Assembly (NCBI GenBank): GCA_034766995.1
Contig: CM068320.1
Span: forward strand, 24,560,851-24,624,850
Direction: 5' to 3'
Source: Acanthacorydalis orientalis
Taxonomy: Eukaryota > Arthropoda > Insecta > Megaloptera > Corydalidae
DNA length: 64,000 nucleotides
Shown: positions 52,830 through 64,000 of the stretch, piece by piece
Layout of the letters: each line of letters begins with the position of its first letter
How positions within the stretch are numbered: the stretch's first letter is position 1
The notes under the pieces: generated by a model
What the model was told of the DNA's origin: nothing
Seen by the model: the letters and a program-made list of their open reading frames with translations, nothing else
The model's database searches: none
Position numbers and translations under genes: made by a program

Positions 52830-53706
52830 ACATATGTAAAATAAATTATAATAAACAAAATCAATAAAACGAAAAACGATTTAAAGGATTACTGAAAACA
52901 GTATTCTAAAAGACAATATTTTTATATCAAATACCTGCTTATTTCTTCAAATAATGCTGTACGTTCTTTAGGATTTTTCATTGCAATAGATTCTACAGCA
53001 CCTTGAAAAACTAAAAAGTTTTTTCCTTTTACATTGATACCAAGTTTTTCAAGTTCATTCAAGTATATCTGCTGTGTAACACTCTGAAAAAATATAAAAA
53101 AAATACTGTATTTTTTTTAAAGTAACAATGCAAATTTACAGTTTAATGATGAATTAAATAAACTATAAATAATATAAAAATGAGTAATATTGTGCTGAAA
53201 TATGTTATTTTTTTTATTAATAATAGTGTTTATTTACCTGTAAATTGATTTTGTGGTCAGACGATGTACCAACAACAGACCGTTGAAAACTCATTTCATT
53301 GCTATCTTCAAGCTCAAAAACAGCAGTTACTGAACAACTGAAAAAAAATTACTCGTTTATATATCAAATTAAGCTCAAAGTTAGGTGCAATGTTTGATTG
53401 TTACCTTTTTGATACAGGTTTGCTTATCGAAGCTCCATGAATTAAATCTGAAAAACGCTTTACTCGAAGGCTAGATGTTTTTTCACCCATAACAAAACTA
53501 ATTGCATCCATAAAATTTGATTTACCTAATAAAATTTTTGTTTGACTTTAATGTTGCTTAAAAAATTTAAAACGACAAACTAAAATAAGGTTACCTGAGC
53601 CATTTGGTCCAATCACTGCTGTAAATGATTTCAATGGACCAATTATTAATTTGCCACGATATGATTTAAAGTTTTCTACTTCAATGTGTTTTAGTATTGC
53701 TGGCAT
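48329..53706 (-). CDS. SMC1: SMC1, cohesin ATPase subunit (14 exons, 1226 aa)
   Basis: SMC1 pairs with SMC3 in the cohesin ring, which holds sister chromatids together in the nucleus. Exons in transcript order: 53595-53706, 53405-53525, 53238-53337, 52935-53083, 52491-52659, 52206-52418, 51410-52131, 50831-51160, 50164-50524, 49477-50004, 49109-49387, 48865-49044, 48444-48800, 48329-48388. All introns are GT-AG and the frame closes exactly. The protein starts [19 protein letters not shown]; Walker A GPNGSGKS is at 33-40, long K/E-rich coiled coils flank a hinge (about 515-675, including [17 protein letters not shown]), the ABC signature NLSGGEK is at 1129-1135, and Walker B FFVLDE at 1154-1159. 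An in-frame TAA lies two codons upstream of the ATG. Length fits the family (human SMC1A, 1233 aa). It appears intact. Confidence 0.97.
52780..52827. repeat. (TA)n microsatellite in SMC1 intron 4
   Basis: About 24 uninterrupted TA units within the 275-nt intron between exons 4 and 5. Confidence 0.93.
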
Positions 53707-54048
53707 ATTTTACCACAAATTATTTTAACTCACCATTTACATTTAACCGCTTTTACATCACAAACAATGTTCATTAGCGTTGTTAAACGAACATTAGCTT
53801 TATCGCTAAAATGACAGATGGCAGCACAATCGGAATTTTACCGTTTTACCTATGGATCAGTCAATCTAAATAACTTACATATGTCCATCTATACGTCACC
53901 ATAGATAAAAGTCATCTATGGATCGTAAAAAAGAGAAAAGACAAATATTTAAAAAAATTAAAATTGATAATTGGTAAATTTATTGACGTTTCGATATATA
54001 ATCCATGTATAACCCTAAACAAACTTTCCCTGAACAATAAATCTAATA
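53707..54048. promoter_or_regulatory. Shared intergenic region of divergent SMC1 and COG4
   Basis: Only 342 bp separate the two start codons, so this interval must hold both 5' UTRs and probably a bidirectional promoter. It is less AT-rich than the flanks around 53750-53930. The word ctatggatc occurs twice (about 53850 and 53916), and the second lies in an inverted repeat catagat/atctatg near 53901-53919. No TATA box can be assigned with confidence. Confidence 0.6.
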
Positions 54049-54113
54049 ATGTCAGAAGATTTAAGACAAAAAAAAATTTTAAGTTTATCAGAAAAAGAGG
54101 TATACTAAAAATG

Positions 54114-54181
<68 letters not shown>

Positions 54182-56758
54182 TTTTGAAAAAGTTTTTCTT
54201 TTTAAGGAATTAATTAATAAACAAATAAAGGATGTAATATCACAACATAACCATATACAAGCTAAAATTCAAGCTATTAACAAGTTATTTCATAAACTTG
54301 AAATAATTTCACAAGATGCAGCACAAATAGTATATACTGTAAATGAAACTGCAAAACTTTCAGATACTGTCACAGAAAAGATTAAGAAATTGGATGTGGC
54401 AAGGGTTGGAATTTATACTTTTTTATAATGTAATTATATTGTTTCATATAATTTTGAATTTTTATATTTTAGGCACGTGCTTTTGAGTGTCAATCAAGAT
54501 TAAATGATTTAATAGATCTACAAGTTTGTAGTGATGGAGTTGAACTTGCTCTTCGAGATGAGGAATTTGAAATTGCTGCAGGGCATATTCATAGATTTTT
54601 ATCTATGGATCAACATTTACTTCAACAGACTGCCACTGATGTATCTGGTAATCCCAACAGTATAGCTAAGTCTGTAACGACATTACAGAATGCTGCCCAA
54701 AAACTCAATAATTTAATCAAAGCCAAATTTGATGAAGCTGCAAAAAATGAAGACTTGGCATCAGTTGAAAGATTTTTTAAAATTTTTCCTCTGTTGCGAA
54801 TGCATGAAGAAGGTTTAAAAAAATTTTCAATATATCTTTGTTCAAAGGTAAGTAGCGGTGTGTTTGAATATAATCATACATCACACACATACACATTATA
54901 TATATATATATATAGAGAGAGAGAATATGTCATCTATAAACAGATAAACCTAAGCAATTGCCAAAGGATCAAAACAAAATGGAAATTTTAATGTTACATT
55001 TTGGAATAAATGCAGGGTGTAAAAATATAAATCATCTGGACATCAATAGTATAAACTTGGGACTGTTATGTGTGTGTGGGTGTGTATGTATATATATATA
55101 TATATATCTGTGCGAGAGTGTCTAATATTTAAGTATATAATAATTGACATTTGACTAATTTAGATTCAAGATACATCTGCAAATAATTTAGAAACAGCAC
55201 TTAAAACTAATGCAACAGATAAACGGGCGCCGATAATTTATGCAGACACGTTGACTCTTCTTTTTGAAGGAATTGCAAGAATTATTGAAATTCATAATCC
55301 ACTTTTAGAAACATTTTATGGGCCAGGTCATTTATTGACTGTTACATCAATTTTACAAAAAGAATGTGATCGACAAATAAAGAAAATTTACAATGAATTC
55401 ATAAAACGAAGGCAAATTGTTAAAAAAATGAACCAAATAAACGATTATATTAAGTCCAATACAAATAGTAAATCAGATAAAATTGACCCTAGGTCATTAG
55501 ACTCATTAATCACTGAATTAAGTATAATGCATGCGAGAGCAGATTTATATTGTAGATTTTTAAAACGAAGGATTAATGTAAGTAGAAATTATTATTGTGT
55601 GCGTATATATATGTTCATGTATATATATATATATATGTATTTATATTTATTAAATACATTTAAATTTTTGTTCATATAGACTGATTTAGAACTAATACCT
55701 TTGGAAAGTAATTTTGATAAACATGTTGAATTTGAAAAGTTATTAAAAAATAATGACCTTAATCAATGCATGCATGAAGTAATTAGCAATTATTTATTAT
55801 TTGAACATTTCTTTATGGAAGAATCTGTAAAAAAAGCTGTTGCTATGGATGTGTTAGAAGATGGACAACAAATATCCAGTATGGTTGATGATGTTTTTTT
55901 TATAATAAGGAAATGTATTCGGTAAGAATATTATATATATAACCAATACACATGTATAACCATTTAAGTGTAATACTTATAATTTTAAAATAACCATATT
56001 TATTCAAATGTATATTTTTTAGTCGTGCAATATCTAGCAGTAGTTTAGATGGAATATGTGCTGTAATAAACAATGCCTGTGGTGTATTAGATGAGCATTT
56101 CTGTTCAGTAATTAGAGATCAGCTACGGCAAGGTTACCCTTCAGGATATCTTGATTTAACACAAGCTTATAATGTTTTGCAAACAACAATTCAACAAGGA
56201 CGTTTACAATCAGGAAATGATTTTGATCAAGCAAGAGTTTTATTTATTGTAAATGCATAAAATAATTATGTTTGTGTGGGTATGCAAATGTATGTGTATG
56301 TATATATATATATATACATACACACACATACTTACATACCTGTACATACATACACAAATTTTTATTTTTGATATAATTTATGAAAATATTTTAGGTTTAT
56401 TTAAATAATGCAGATGTTAGTTCTGAATATATTGACACACTTTGTACTTCGCTAATCGAAGAAATAAATACTGCTCTTCCAAACATGTCTATGAATGAAA
56501 AAGGAAAATTAGAAAGTTGTTTATCAGGATTATCATCTGTTCTAATAAATTTAAAATCAGTTATTGATTATGGTATGCAGCAATTACAATCAAGTGCTAT
56601 AAAACCTCGTATCAATTCTTGGGTTGATGATTTTCTCAGTGTGCAACATGAATTAACTGAGGTAATTTGCTGATTTATTTGTATCATTTCTGTAATTATA
56701 TTAATGTATTTTAAATATAAGAAAATAAATTAATGTTTTATTAATTTTAAAAAAACTA

Positions 56759-56809
<51 letters not shown>

Positions 56810-57039
56810 TTGTCACAAGGATGAACTATCTGATTATGAAGCTCGTGAGACATTTATACAGACATTTATAATGCATTTGGAAAGTTTACTCAACACATTT
56901 AGAAATTTTTTAACATCCTCAAACTATGATACTCTTATTTGTATCTTAGCAACTGAAGTCACAACTCGTATGGAAAAAGTAATTTTAAAATCAAAATTTA
57001 ATAGAGTAAGTATAATGAATATAAACATGTATTAATAAT

Positions 57040-57070
<31 letters not shown>

Positions 57071-57347
57071 TATATTATTTTAGTTAGGAGGTCTGGTTTT
57101 AGACAAAGAAGTTAGAGCTCTTACAAGTTATCTTACTTCTGCCACATCATGGTCAATACGTGATAAGTTTACTCGTTTAATTCAGATTGCGACAATTCTT
57201 AATATGGAAAAAGTAACAGAACTATCAGATTACGAAAATGTGAGTGGAGGAAACTTTATGTGGTATTTAACACCAGTGGAATTGAGACAAATAATTTCTT
57301 TAAGAACAGATTTTACTTCTGAAGAACTGCATAAATTAAAAATATGA
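54049..57347 (+). CDS. COG4: COG4, conserved oligomeric Golgi complex subunit 4 (9 exons, 740 aa)
   Basis: COG4 is a lobe-A subunit of the COG tether, which recycles vesicles within the Golgi and keeps glycosylation enzymes in place. Exons: 54049-54099, 54207-54404, 54473-54847, 55164-55577, 55680-55921, 56023-56248, 56395-56661, 56820-57005, 57084-57347; the frame closes and ends in TGA. Family landmarks are VERFFKIFPLLRMHEEGLKK in exon 3, ADTLTLLFEGIARI at about 235-248, SMVDDVFFIIRKCI at about 413-426, SAIKPRINSWVDDF in exon 7, and a C-terminus with WSIRDKFTRL and LTPVELRQI. The chosen ATG (MSEDLRQKK) follows an in-frame TGA at 54031. The short first exon is the least certain part. The donor of intron 2 (gttgga) is weak. 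Slightly shorter than human COG4 (785 aa), mainly at the N-terminus. Confidence 0.95.
54117..54178. repeat. (AT)n microsatellite in COG4 intron 1
   Basis: About 30 uninterrupted AT units fill most of the 107-bp first intron. They translate openly as Tyr-Ile repeats, which can make a naive gene finder fuse exon 1 and exon 2 in the wrong frame. Confidence 0.95.
56762..56809. repeat. (AT)n microsatellite in COG4 intron 7
   Basis: A pure TA/AT tract close to the acceptor cttgtcacaag of exon 8. Shorter AT or GT/AC tracts also sit in COG4 introns 3, 4, 6 and 8 (for example near 54898, 55085, 55620, 56300 and 57048). Confidence 0.93.
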
Positions 57348-57381
57348 TTTTAAAAAATATTTGTTATATGTATTGTATATA

Positions 57382-57387
57382 AATAAA
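57382..57387 (+). terminator. Candidate polyadenylation signal of COG4
   Basis: AATAAA lies 35 bp after the COG4 stop and is followed by a T-rich stretch, the usual arrangement for animal cleavage and polyadenylation. Confidence 0.65.
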
Positions 57388-58503
57388 ATATTTTTTTTAT
57401 TAATATTGTTTAGAAGGAAATTATCAAAATTAGGCTTCAATACACTACTAAGTATTATAGAAATATTTTACTACTATTAACCATTGTTGAATATTCTTTA
57501 AATCTAGATTAGCCATACAAAATTGTAAATTAGCAGAGTGATATTATTTTAATGATTCAACCTTAATATATATATATATACACACACACACAGCACATAC
57601 AAAAGTTAACAAAAAAATCAATTTATACCGAAATTTATTATAAAATTTGTGGTAGAGCACAAAATGAAAATATTTCTTAATGTCCCATCAGTATAATTTT
57701 AATATAACATAAGTCATCTAATACGTAATTAAAACTTAATATTGTATTTACGTTTAAAAAGGTAATGTGTTATACAGCAGCATAAATTTTCATAAAATCC
57801 AATCAAAATAATTATTTTCAGAGCAAGTTAAACTGCATTAGGTATCATAATAAATTTGGTAGTGAGATCAAAAACTGAAGTTAGTTTTAATTATCAGTCT
57901 CTTTAGACAATATAGATATATCAATTCAATTTATCTCAAATTAACAAAATAAAACAAATTACTTTCAGTACTAGGCAGTGGATTGTCTGACTATGACCTG
58001 GCTTAAGCAAATATTACATGGAATGATCTTATATATTTATGTAATAGAAACAGTTAATAAACTTTGCCACACAATACAGTGCACTTTTTATTTTCTGCAT
58101 TTTAAATGAATGTGTAATAGATCAAGGATGTTCATCATCATTGAAATGCATTTAACTTATAATAAGAATGAATAGTAAGTTATTTTAGTAATAAATTATG
58201 GCAAGATTCACATTAAAGTTTTTTATCAAATTTACTTTAATACCAATTCTAAAATGTTTTAATACTGCAACTGAATTGAAATGGTTTAAATTAGATAAGA
58301 TTTTTTTTCTGATTTAAATACGCATAAAATTAATGTTTATACAAATATAAATATATATTTATAAAACTGAACAACACTATTAAAATATACAGAAAATATC
58401 AACTTGAAATTTATATTTAGTAATTACAAGCAAAACAAAATTGAGATTTTATACAAAAATGTAAAGTGTCCCTAAACATGTTTATAAACTTTTCATTAAA
58501 TGC
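57388..58503. other. Convergent intergenic region between COG4 and SUV3
   Basis: About 1.1 kb of AT-rich sequence with no recognisable gene. It must contain both 3' UTRs. On the SUV3 strand, ATTAAA (58236-58241) and AATAAA (58087-58092) are candidate poly(A) signals, but neither is close to the stop, so no call is made. A short TA/CA tract lies near 57565-57592. Confidence 0.65.
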
Positions 58504-60256
58504 CTATTTTATTTTTCGCTTCCTTTTAATCTTTCTGGTTGTATAATCAGTAGGTTTTGATTCAGATTCTTTACTATCATTCCATTCATTACGTAACTCC
58601 TGTAACATTCCTGGTGTCAATAATCCTTGTGCAAGTAAACGTTCGGTAAGTTTTCCTTTACCTACACCTAAACTTTCACTGACACTTTTATGAACAGATT
58701 CTAAAAATAAATTATAAAAACATTATTGAAAATCACTTTACACTAGTAAAATTTAAATATACCCCTTAAATACATCTGCTTTTGTCGACGTATCGTAAAT
58801 CGATCTTCATCTGGAGCAGCTGCTTCTCCAGATGTAACTCCTGTTTCTGAGTTCTTTAGTAAACGGGTGATTTGAAAAACCCCTTGTTGAATAATAACAT
58901 CCAATTCTTTTTGCATATCACGTACAAGATTAGAATCAGGAAATAAATCTAAGAAACGGTAACTAAAAATTAATTAATATTACTTCATATGCACGTTTCA
59001 ATTAATTCGTTAATAAAAAAATACCTAAGCCATAAATACAAATCTAAAACATCAAATACTGCTTCTAAATGAACTAGATCAATGATAGTTTTTGGAAATG
59101 AAAATGGCCAACCAATATTTTGGCATAACCAATCGAAAGTCAATGCTTCATTCTTGCTATATTGTCTTGCAAACTGAAATATATACACAAAATAGAAGAT
59201 TAAGAAATATTACTGTACTTAAATCGCAAAAGCTGTTAACTGGAATACCTTTAGAAACATTGTACAGACAAAGGGCATTTTTTTATTAATGGGTGCACAA
59301 CAAAAAACATATCTAGCACGTAAAGGTAATGCTACATGTTGTATCATATCTGCTAAAAATTTAAAGTCTTCAGTATTGCACATGAAATATAATGAATCAT
59401 CAACTGTTGACAAATTTACAAAAATATCCTGTAATATTAAATTTTAAACATTTTAATAAAATTATGACTAGTGATATCAATTCATTTAAAAACTGATTAC
59501 CATTAAATTACTTAATGTTGAATTCGGTAAATGATAAGCATATAACTCTATTTGATCTGCAGTAGGATGAAGACCTGCTTGAGTAATAGGCTCAGGACTT
59601 TGTGATAAAATATTTCTAAGAGTTGGAAGGTCTTCTGATTTATATGTTGTCACAAAACCTTCTTCCCACTGTGTACCATAACGACCTGCTCTACCAGCTA
59701 TTTGTAATGCTGCAGATACTGAAATTGTATCCATTTCCTTTTCACCTTTCTCATTCATAGTTGGTTTGATTAAAGAATAAAAAATAATTCGACGAATACT
59801 TCTACAAATATATGTGTATGTATGTATGTGTGTATATATATATACATTTTATTATTTGAAGTTTCATACAAATAAGCAATAAAGAATAATTAATTATATA
59901 CTTTATTAATCTTATGTAACACTATATTAATTATGAAATATACTTACAAATTAAGTCCCATTCCAATAGCATCCGTAGCAACCAGCACTTTACAACTATT
60001 GTTCACATCATTAAATTTATTAGCCTGTGCTAATTTGGTACCTGGTGGTAAACCACCATAAATAACGGCAACTTCTTTTCCTCTTGCTTCAATTTCACGT
60101 GAAACAGAATATATATCGTTTTTACTAAAACATACAATACAATCGCCTGCTATAACATTATCTAATGATTGTAAAGCAGCTTGCTCTATAGTTAATTCTG
60201 TTAAACGTTTGTATCTTCGAACCTAAAATAAATAATACATATATTATTTATTTTAT

Positions 60257-60317
<61 letters not shown>

Positions 60318-62583
60318 ATGTATCAAAAGTATTAAACTACTTTAATTAAAACAATATTCAATACACCTGGCCCTTGATTTATGGCATTATGATATATGTT
60401 TGCACAATTTTAAAAATATTATTTATTTCTTCAAAACAGATTTGCCACCTATGAAAATGATTGTTTGTTATAAAGAACTCTATAAACTAAATCATTTAAA
60501 TACTTCTCAAATTCAGATTGATTTATTTTCAAATATATATTCTCACATTAAAATATCGAGAAGAGCCAAACATGAAGACAAATACTTATCTAAATATTTT
60601 ATAATGTGTACATATTACACTGGTAATTATTTAATTACGAATAAATATATTGTTATGCAGTTGTTTATTAAGACTATTTTTTAATATATGATTTTTGTTT
60701 GTATACATTATGAAGAATGTTTTGTATATATTTTGTTGATATTATTGTTTTTTTTCTTTTACAATACAACATTCTAAATGTTGTTTTGAATCTTTTCTTG
60801 TCATTGGAAGTAATAGACACATGCGCACATGTACACACATGCACACACATGCGCACATGTACACACATGCACACACATACGCATGCATATATTCATATAA
60901 AAAGTTCAAATGCAAAACATTTCCAACACTCAAAAACAAAATTTATATATATATATAAATAGATAGTGTGTATGAAAGGGAGAGTACAGATGAATGTTTT
61001 CAATATGTATACATATGCTTTATATATAAAGTTTTGATTTACATCACATTTTGAATACATTTTCATATAAATCAGCGACTAGGTGTACATATCATATTAA
61101 ATTTGGTATTTTTTACAAATGTTCATACTGAAATTTTAATCCATATTATGTACTTATTCACTGAAAATATAGGTTAGAATTTAAAAAAAAAAAACACCTC
61201 AACATCTTCTCCTGTAGTTGAACATATTTGCTGAACTAATTCAATAGCACCTGATTCACCACATAAATGAATTTCATTTGCTACAAGGCCTAATAATGCT
61301 CTTGTCCAAGCCCAACCTCTTCCAGGATCTCTCATCATTTGTATTTCATCTATAATAGCTACTTCGTCTAAAATATTTATATCATTTGGTAAAAAATCAT
61401 GATTAAAATATAAAATAAATTCATGAATATGTGCATGTTTGCAAATATCTTTTACATATGAGAATTCATATCATTGTTTATGTTATTATGTCATAAATAT
61501 CTAGAACTAGGATATTTTTTGATTGACTTATAATTAGTTGCAAATATCATTGGATTATATTAATTAACAAAAAAGTCCACAAACTCTTACATGGATTTAG
61601 TATTGAAGCCATTTCAACAGTACAAGACACATGACTTGCTACTTTTCCTTCACCTTGAGCATATTTTCTCTCTTCGCCTGTAACAAGATCACATAATGTA
61701 CCCTACAAAAAGAAAAACACAACTTTGTATGAAAGTATTTGTATTTATAAAACAAGTAAAATTACCTTGCTATTGCATTTGTTAAAAACTTCATTTGCCA
61801 AAAGTTTTAGAGGCCCACAATATACTCCAGATTTGGCTGTCAACAATCTTTCTAATGCATGGTATGTTTTACCAGAGTTAGTAGGTCCAGCATGAAAAAT
61901 AATTTTTCTAGTAATACTTCTAGCATTAGGATACCTGTTAGTCAAAGAATATCAATTAATTTTTAATTTAATAAATTTTATTTTTTAATATACCAGTTTG
62001 CTGGAGTTCGTAAATCTGATATTTTCTTAAGATCATCCATACATTCTAAATGAGGAAATATTTGTTTAGCATGTCGCAAAAAATATGGAAATATGTCATC
62101 TACATGACCGGCTCCATGCAAAATATCACTAATCACAACATGCAGATCAACTGGTAACGATTCATTTTCTAAACAATATCGTCGAAAACTTACATACGCT
62201 TCATGCTGTAAATAATCTAAAAAAAAAAAAATAATTCATGTTTATATCGTTTCTTTAATATATAAGTCTATATGAAACTCACTATCTAAACCATTTTCAG
62301 AACATAAAAATTTTATTTCTTTTTTTTGATAAAACTTATTCAAAATTTTTGTTACATCAGACTTTTTAAGCGTTCCAGTTAGTTCTGCTCCTACATTAAT
62401 TTCATCCGATTTTGATTTTATTGTAACAGGAACAAATAATGATGAAATATTTGTTGTTTTTTTAGTTCTTATTTGATAGGTTAAAATGAATTTCTTAGTT
62501 CGAATAAAACATAATGGCTTGTCTATTGATTGAAATTTAATGATAGAACATAATCTATTAAACATCCACATATTTTTATACAT
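58504..62583 (-). CDS. SUPV3L1: SUV3/SUPV3L1, mitochondrial ATP-dependent RNA helicase (11 exons, 758 aa)
   Basis: SUV3 is a DExH-type helicase that unwinds RNA in the mitochondrial matrix and, with PNPase in animals, degrades mitochondrial transcripts. Exons in transcript order: 62283-62583, 61994-62216, 61766-61934, 61591-61702, 61198-61367, 59948-60222, 59501-59801, 59249-59428, 59025-59173, 58763-58962, 58504-58700; the frame closes to TAG. Residues: an Arg/Lys-rich, acid-poor N-terminus of ~45 aa compatible with a mitochondrial presequence, SLFVPVTIK family block, Walker A GPTNSGKT at 191-198, DEIQ motif at 275-278, helicase motif [10 protein letters not shown] at 450-457, the C-terminal block [28 protein letters not shown], and a basic tail KIKRKRKIK. 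An in-frame TGA one codon upstream of the ATG bounds the start. Human SUPV3L1 is 786 aa. Confidence 0.96.
60223..61197. other. SUV3 intron 5 (975 nt, microsatellite-rich)
   Basis: This is the longest intron in the gene block. It holds an AT tract at about 60260-60312, a 28-bp minisatellite at 60817-60888 and a smaller TA tract at about 60945-60956. A 94-codon plus-strand open frame at 60400-60684 has no recognisable domain and is not called as a gene. Confidence 0.85.
60817..60888. repeat. 28-bp minisatellite, about 2.5 copies
   Basis: Copies start at 60817, 60845 and 60873 with the unit acacatgcgcacatgtac plus acacatgcac. The first two are identical and the third is partial and mutated. The unit is alternating purine-pyrimidine, which favours Z-DNA. 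Confidence 0.85.
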
Positions 62584-62985
62584 TTTTCAGATCTTCGTTA
62601 TGTAATGATAAATATTACTAAATTTTACACGATACATAACTATTTAAAAATACATCCCTTAGCGCCATATATGTTTATGCACATTTATGCACGTGCTCCA
62701 AACAGGAGTAAAAACATTAAGAAAGTAAATACAAAAAATAATTAATTTCTTTATTACACAGATTCGAAATATTATACATAATATTTATAGTTAAAGAACG
62801 AAAGAAATATAATGTTTAAACCGGAATAATTATAATAAAGAACACATATAATAATAATAATAAAATATATAAATAATAGTTATTAGAAAAAAATAAAAAT
62901 GAAATAAAAATCAAAAACTATTAAACTGAGTATATTTTTTTCTGTAATATAGTTTTTGTTAAAGAATTTATAAGAAAGTTAAAAA

Positions 62986-63077
62986 TTAAGTTTATATGAA
63001 ACTCACTATCTAACCGATTTTCAGAAAAAAAATTATTTCTTTTTTGTGATACAACTTATTCATTTTTTTACATCAAA
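62986..63077 (-). pseudogene. Relic duplicate of the 3' end of SUV3 exon 1 and its donor site
   Basis: Sequence here repeats 62262-62361 in the same orientation, including the block tatatgaaactcactatcta that spans the exon-1 donor, then ccgattttcag versus ccattttcag, then the poly-T/ttatttct block and acaacttattc. Several small deletions break the frame, so it cannot encode the matching peptide. It looks like a local segmental duplication about 720 bp upstream of the original. Confidence 0.85.
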
Positions 63078-63158
63078 TTATTAATACTATATTTTTTATT
63101 ATTAACTTATATACATTATTAAGCTGTACCCTATACATGGATAAAATATATCCACTCT

Positions 63159-63160
<2 letters not shown>

Positions 63161-63222
<62 letters not shown>
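63161..63222. repeat. (TA)n microsatellite
   Basis: About 30 TA units, pure until tacatata near its right end, in intergenic DNA upstream of SUV3. Confidence 0.95.
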
Positions 63223-63228
<6 letters not shown>

Positions 63229-64000
63229 TACAAACATAGAAGATTTCTTTTGGATATTGTAATAAAAGCATTCTTAATTTACAAGTAGGTGCCTATAATT
63301 TGTTATGATTTTAATGGAATCTATTTCATTCTATTGTAATTTCAAGTAATTTTAGAAGGTTTAGAAAGTTACTGAATATTCCATTAAGTAACTTTCCAAA
63401 TTTTTTATAGAAATATTTTTATTTCTATCATGTTATAATTGTTTATTAAACATTAAGTATGAAAATTAATGAGAATAGTAAATTAAAGATTAATGGATTT
63501 TATACCTTTCATTCTACTCAGTATCCCAAGAATTTAAAATAACATTATTTTATTTTTTATTGTCCAACTTTTTTAATTAAAATCTTCATGAAAATTCAAA
63601 ATAATTTTATTTATTTCTAAATCATGTTCATTTTTTAAATAATCTAAGAATTTTGTAAAACAAATTACATTTTTGGAGAAAAAATATGAGTGTTGACGGA
63701 TTTTATTTTTTTCTATTTTGTTATTAAAATAGAAAGGTTTATTGGAGTATACATTTTCTACGATAGTGTGTTTCGTATTTAATTATAAAATATGTTATGC
63801 AGAAATTGTTGCATAAGATGTAATGTTCATAAAACTCAAGAGATTTCTAATCTTTTTTTTTAATTTCTGTTTACCTTTTTGAACCTAATTTCTTTCAGGT
63901 GAGATATTAGATTGTTTATTTGTATATATTTATAAGTTTTGTGCAAAACACATTTTATTATCAGGCTTTAAAGGCACATTCTACTTGATCAAGAAAAAAG

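Larger units (their letters stand above)
62584..64000. other. AT-rich flank upstream of SUV3
   Basis: No complete gene is seen to the right window edge. The first ~120 bp (GC-richer near 62650-62710, with tttatgcaca tttatgcacg tandem words) likely include the SUV3 promoter. The rest is AT-rich with a gene-fragment relic at 62986-63077 and a TA tract at 63161-63222. Confidence 0.65.

Noticed and set aside
53964..54428. A single 154-codon COG4 first exon including Tyr-Ile repeats
   Set aside because: The frame runs through an (AT)n tract. A GT-AG intron (54100-54206) joins MSEDLRQKK... to ELINKQIKDV... in frame and removes the repeat.
60400..60684. 94-codon plus-strand frame in SUV3 intron 5
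   Set aside because: It has no recognisable domain, lies in AT-rich intron and has Lys/Ile/Tyr-rich composition expected by chance.

Overview
The window looks like nuclear DNA of a small-genome insect. It carries three intron-containing single-copy genes whose proteins match animal SMC1, COG4 and SUV3/SUPV3L1. Introns are short (mostly 55-300 nt), AT-rich and GT-AG. A hymenopteran is plausible from the overall look of the proteins, but this cannot be proved from the sequence alone.

Layout. (1) Positions 1-44200 are one uninterrupted satellite array that continues off the left edge. It is built from ~186-bp core monomers and ~165-bp diverged monomers, organised into 15 higher-order units of 2.2-3.6 kb. 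Every unit is itself an inverted structure: monomers run in one orientation up to a dyad centre made of 9-bp gcggatatg-like microrepeats, then run in the opposite orientation. Unit lengths differ by whole numbers of 186-bp monomers plus small changes of mostly 9 or 18 bp in the dyad. (2) Positions 44201-46610 hold 16 copies of a different 155-bp tandem repeat, homogeneous on the array side and decayed on the gene side. (3) Positions ~46670-47410 hold five old copies of another ~155-bp repeat in the opposite orientation. All three repeats share a box around ATACGCATC, so they look like layers of one ancestral satellite family, as at the edge of a centromeric, pericentromeric or subtelomeric block. 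(4) Positions 48329-62583 are the gene block: SMC1 (minus strand, 14 exons, 1226 aa), COG4 (plus strand, 9 exons, 740 aa) and SUV3 (minus strand, 11 exons, 758 aa). SMC1 and COG4 are divergent across only 342 bp; COG4 and SUV3 converge across 1.16 kb. (5) Positions 62584-64000 are AT-rich intergenic DNA with a relic copy of the 3' end of SUV3 exon 1 and a long (TA)n tract.

The genes are unrelated housekeeping functions: a cohesin ATPase, a Golgi tethering-complex subunit and a mitochondrial RNA helicase. No operon-like link is implied beyond the probable shared SMC1/COG4 promoter. The most notable feature is the palindromic higher-order satellite, whose mutation history (duplication, deletion, chimeric monomers, mosaic haplotypes) can be read directly from the sequence.
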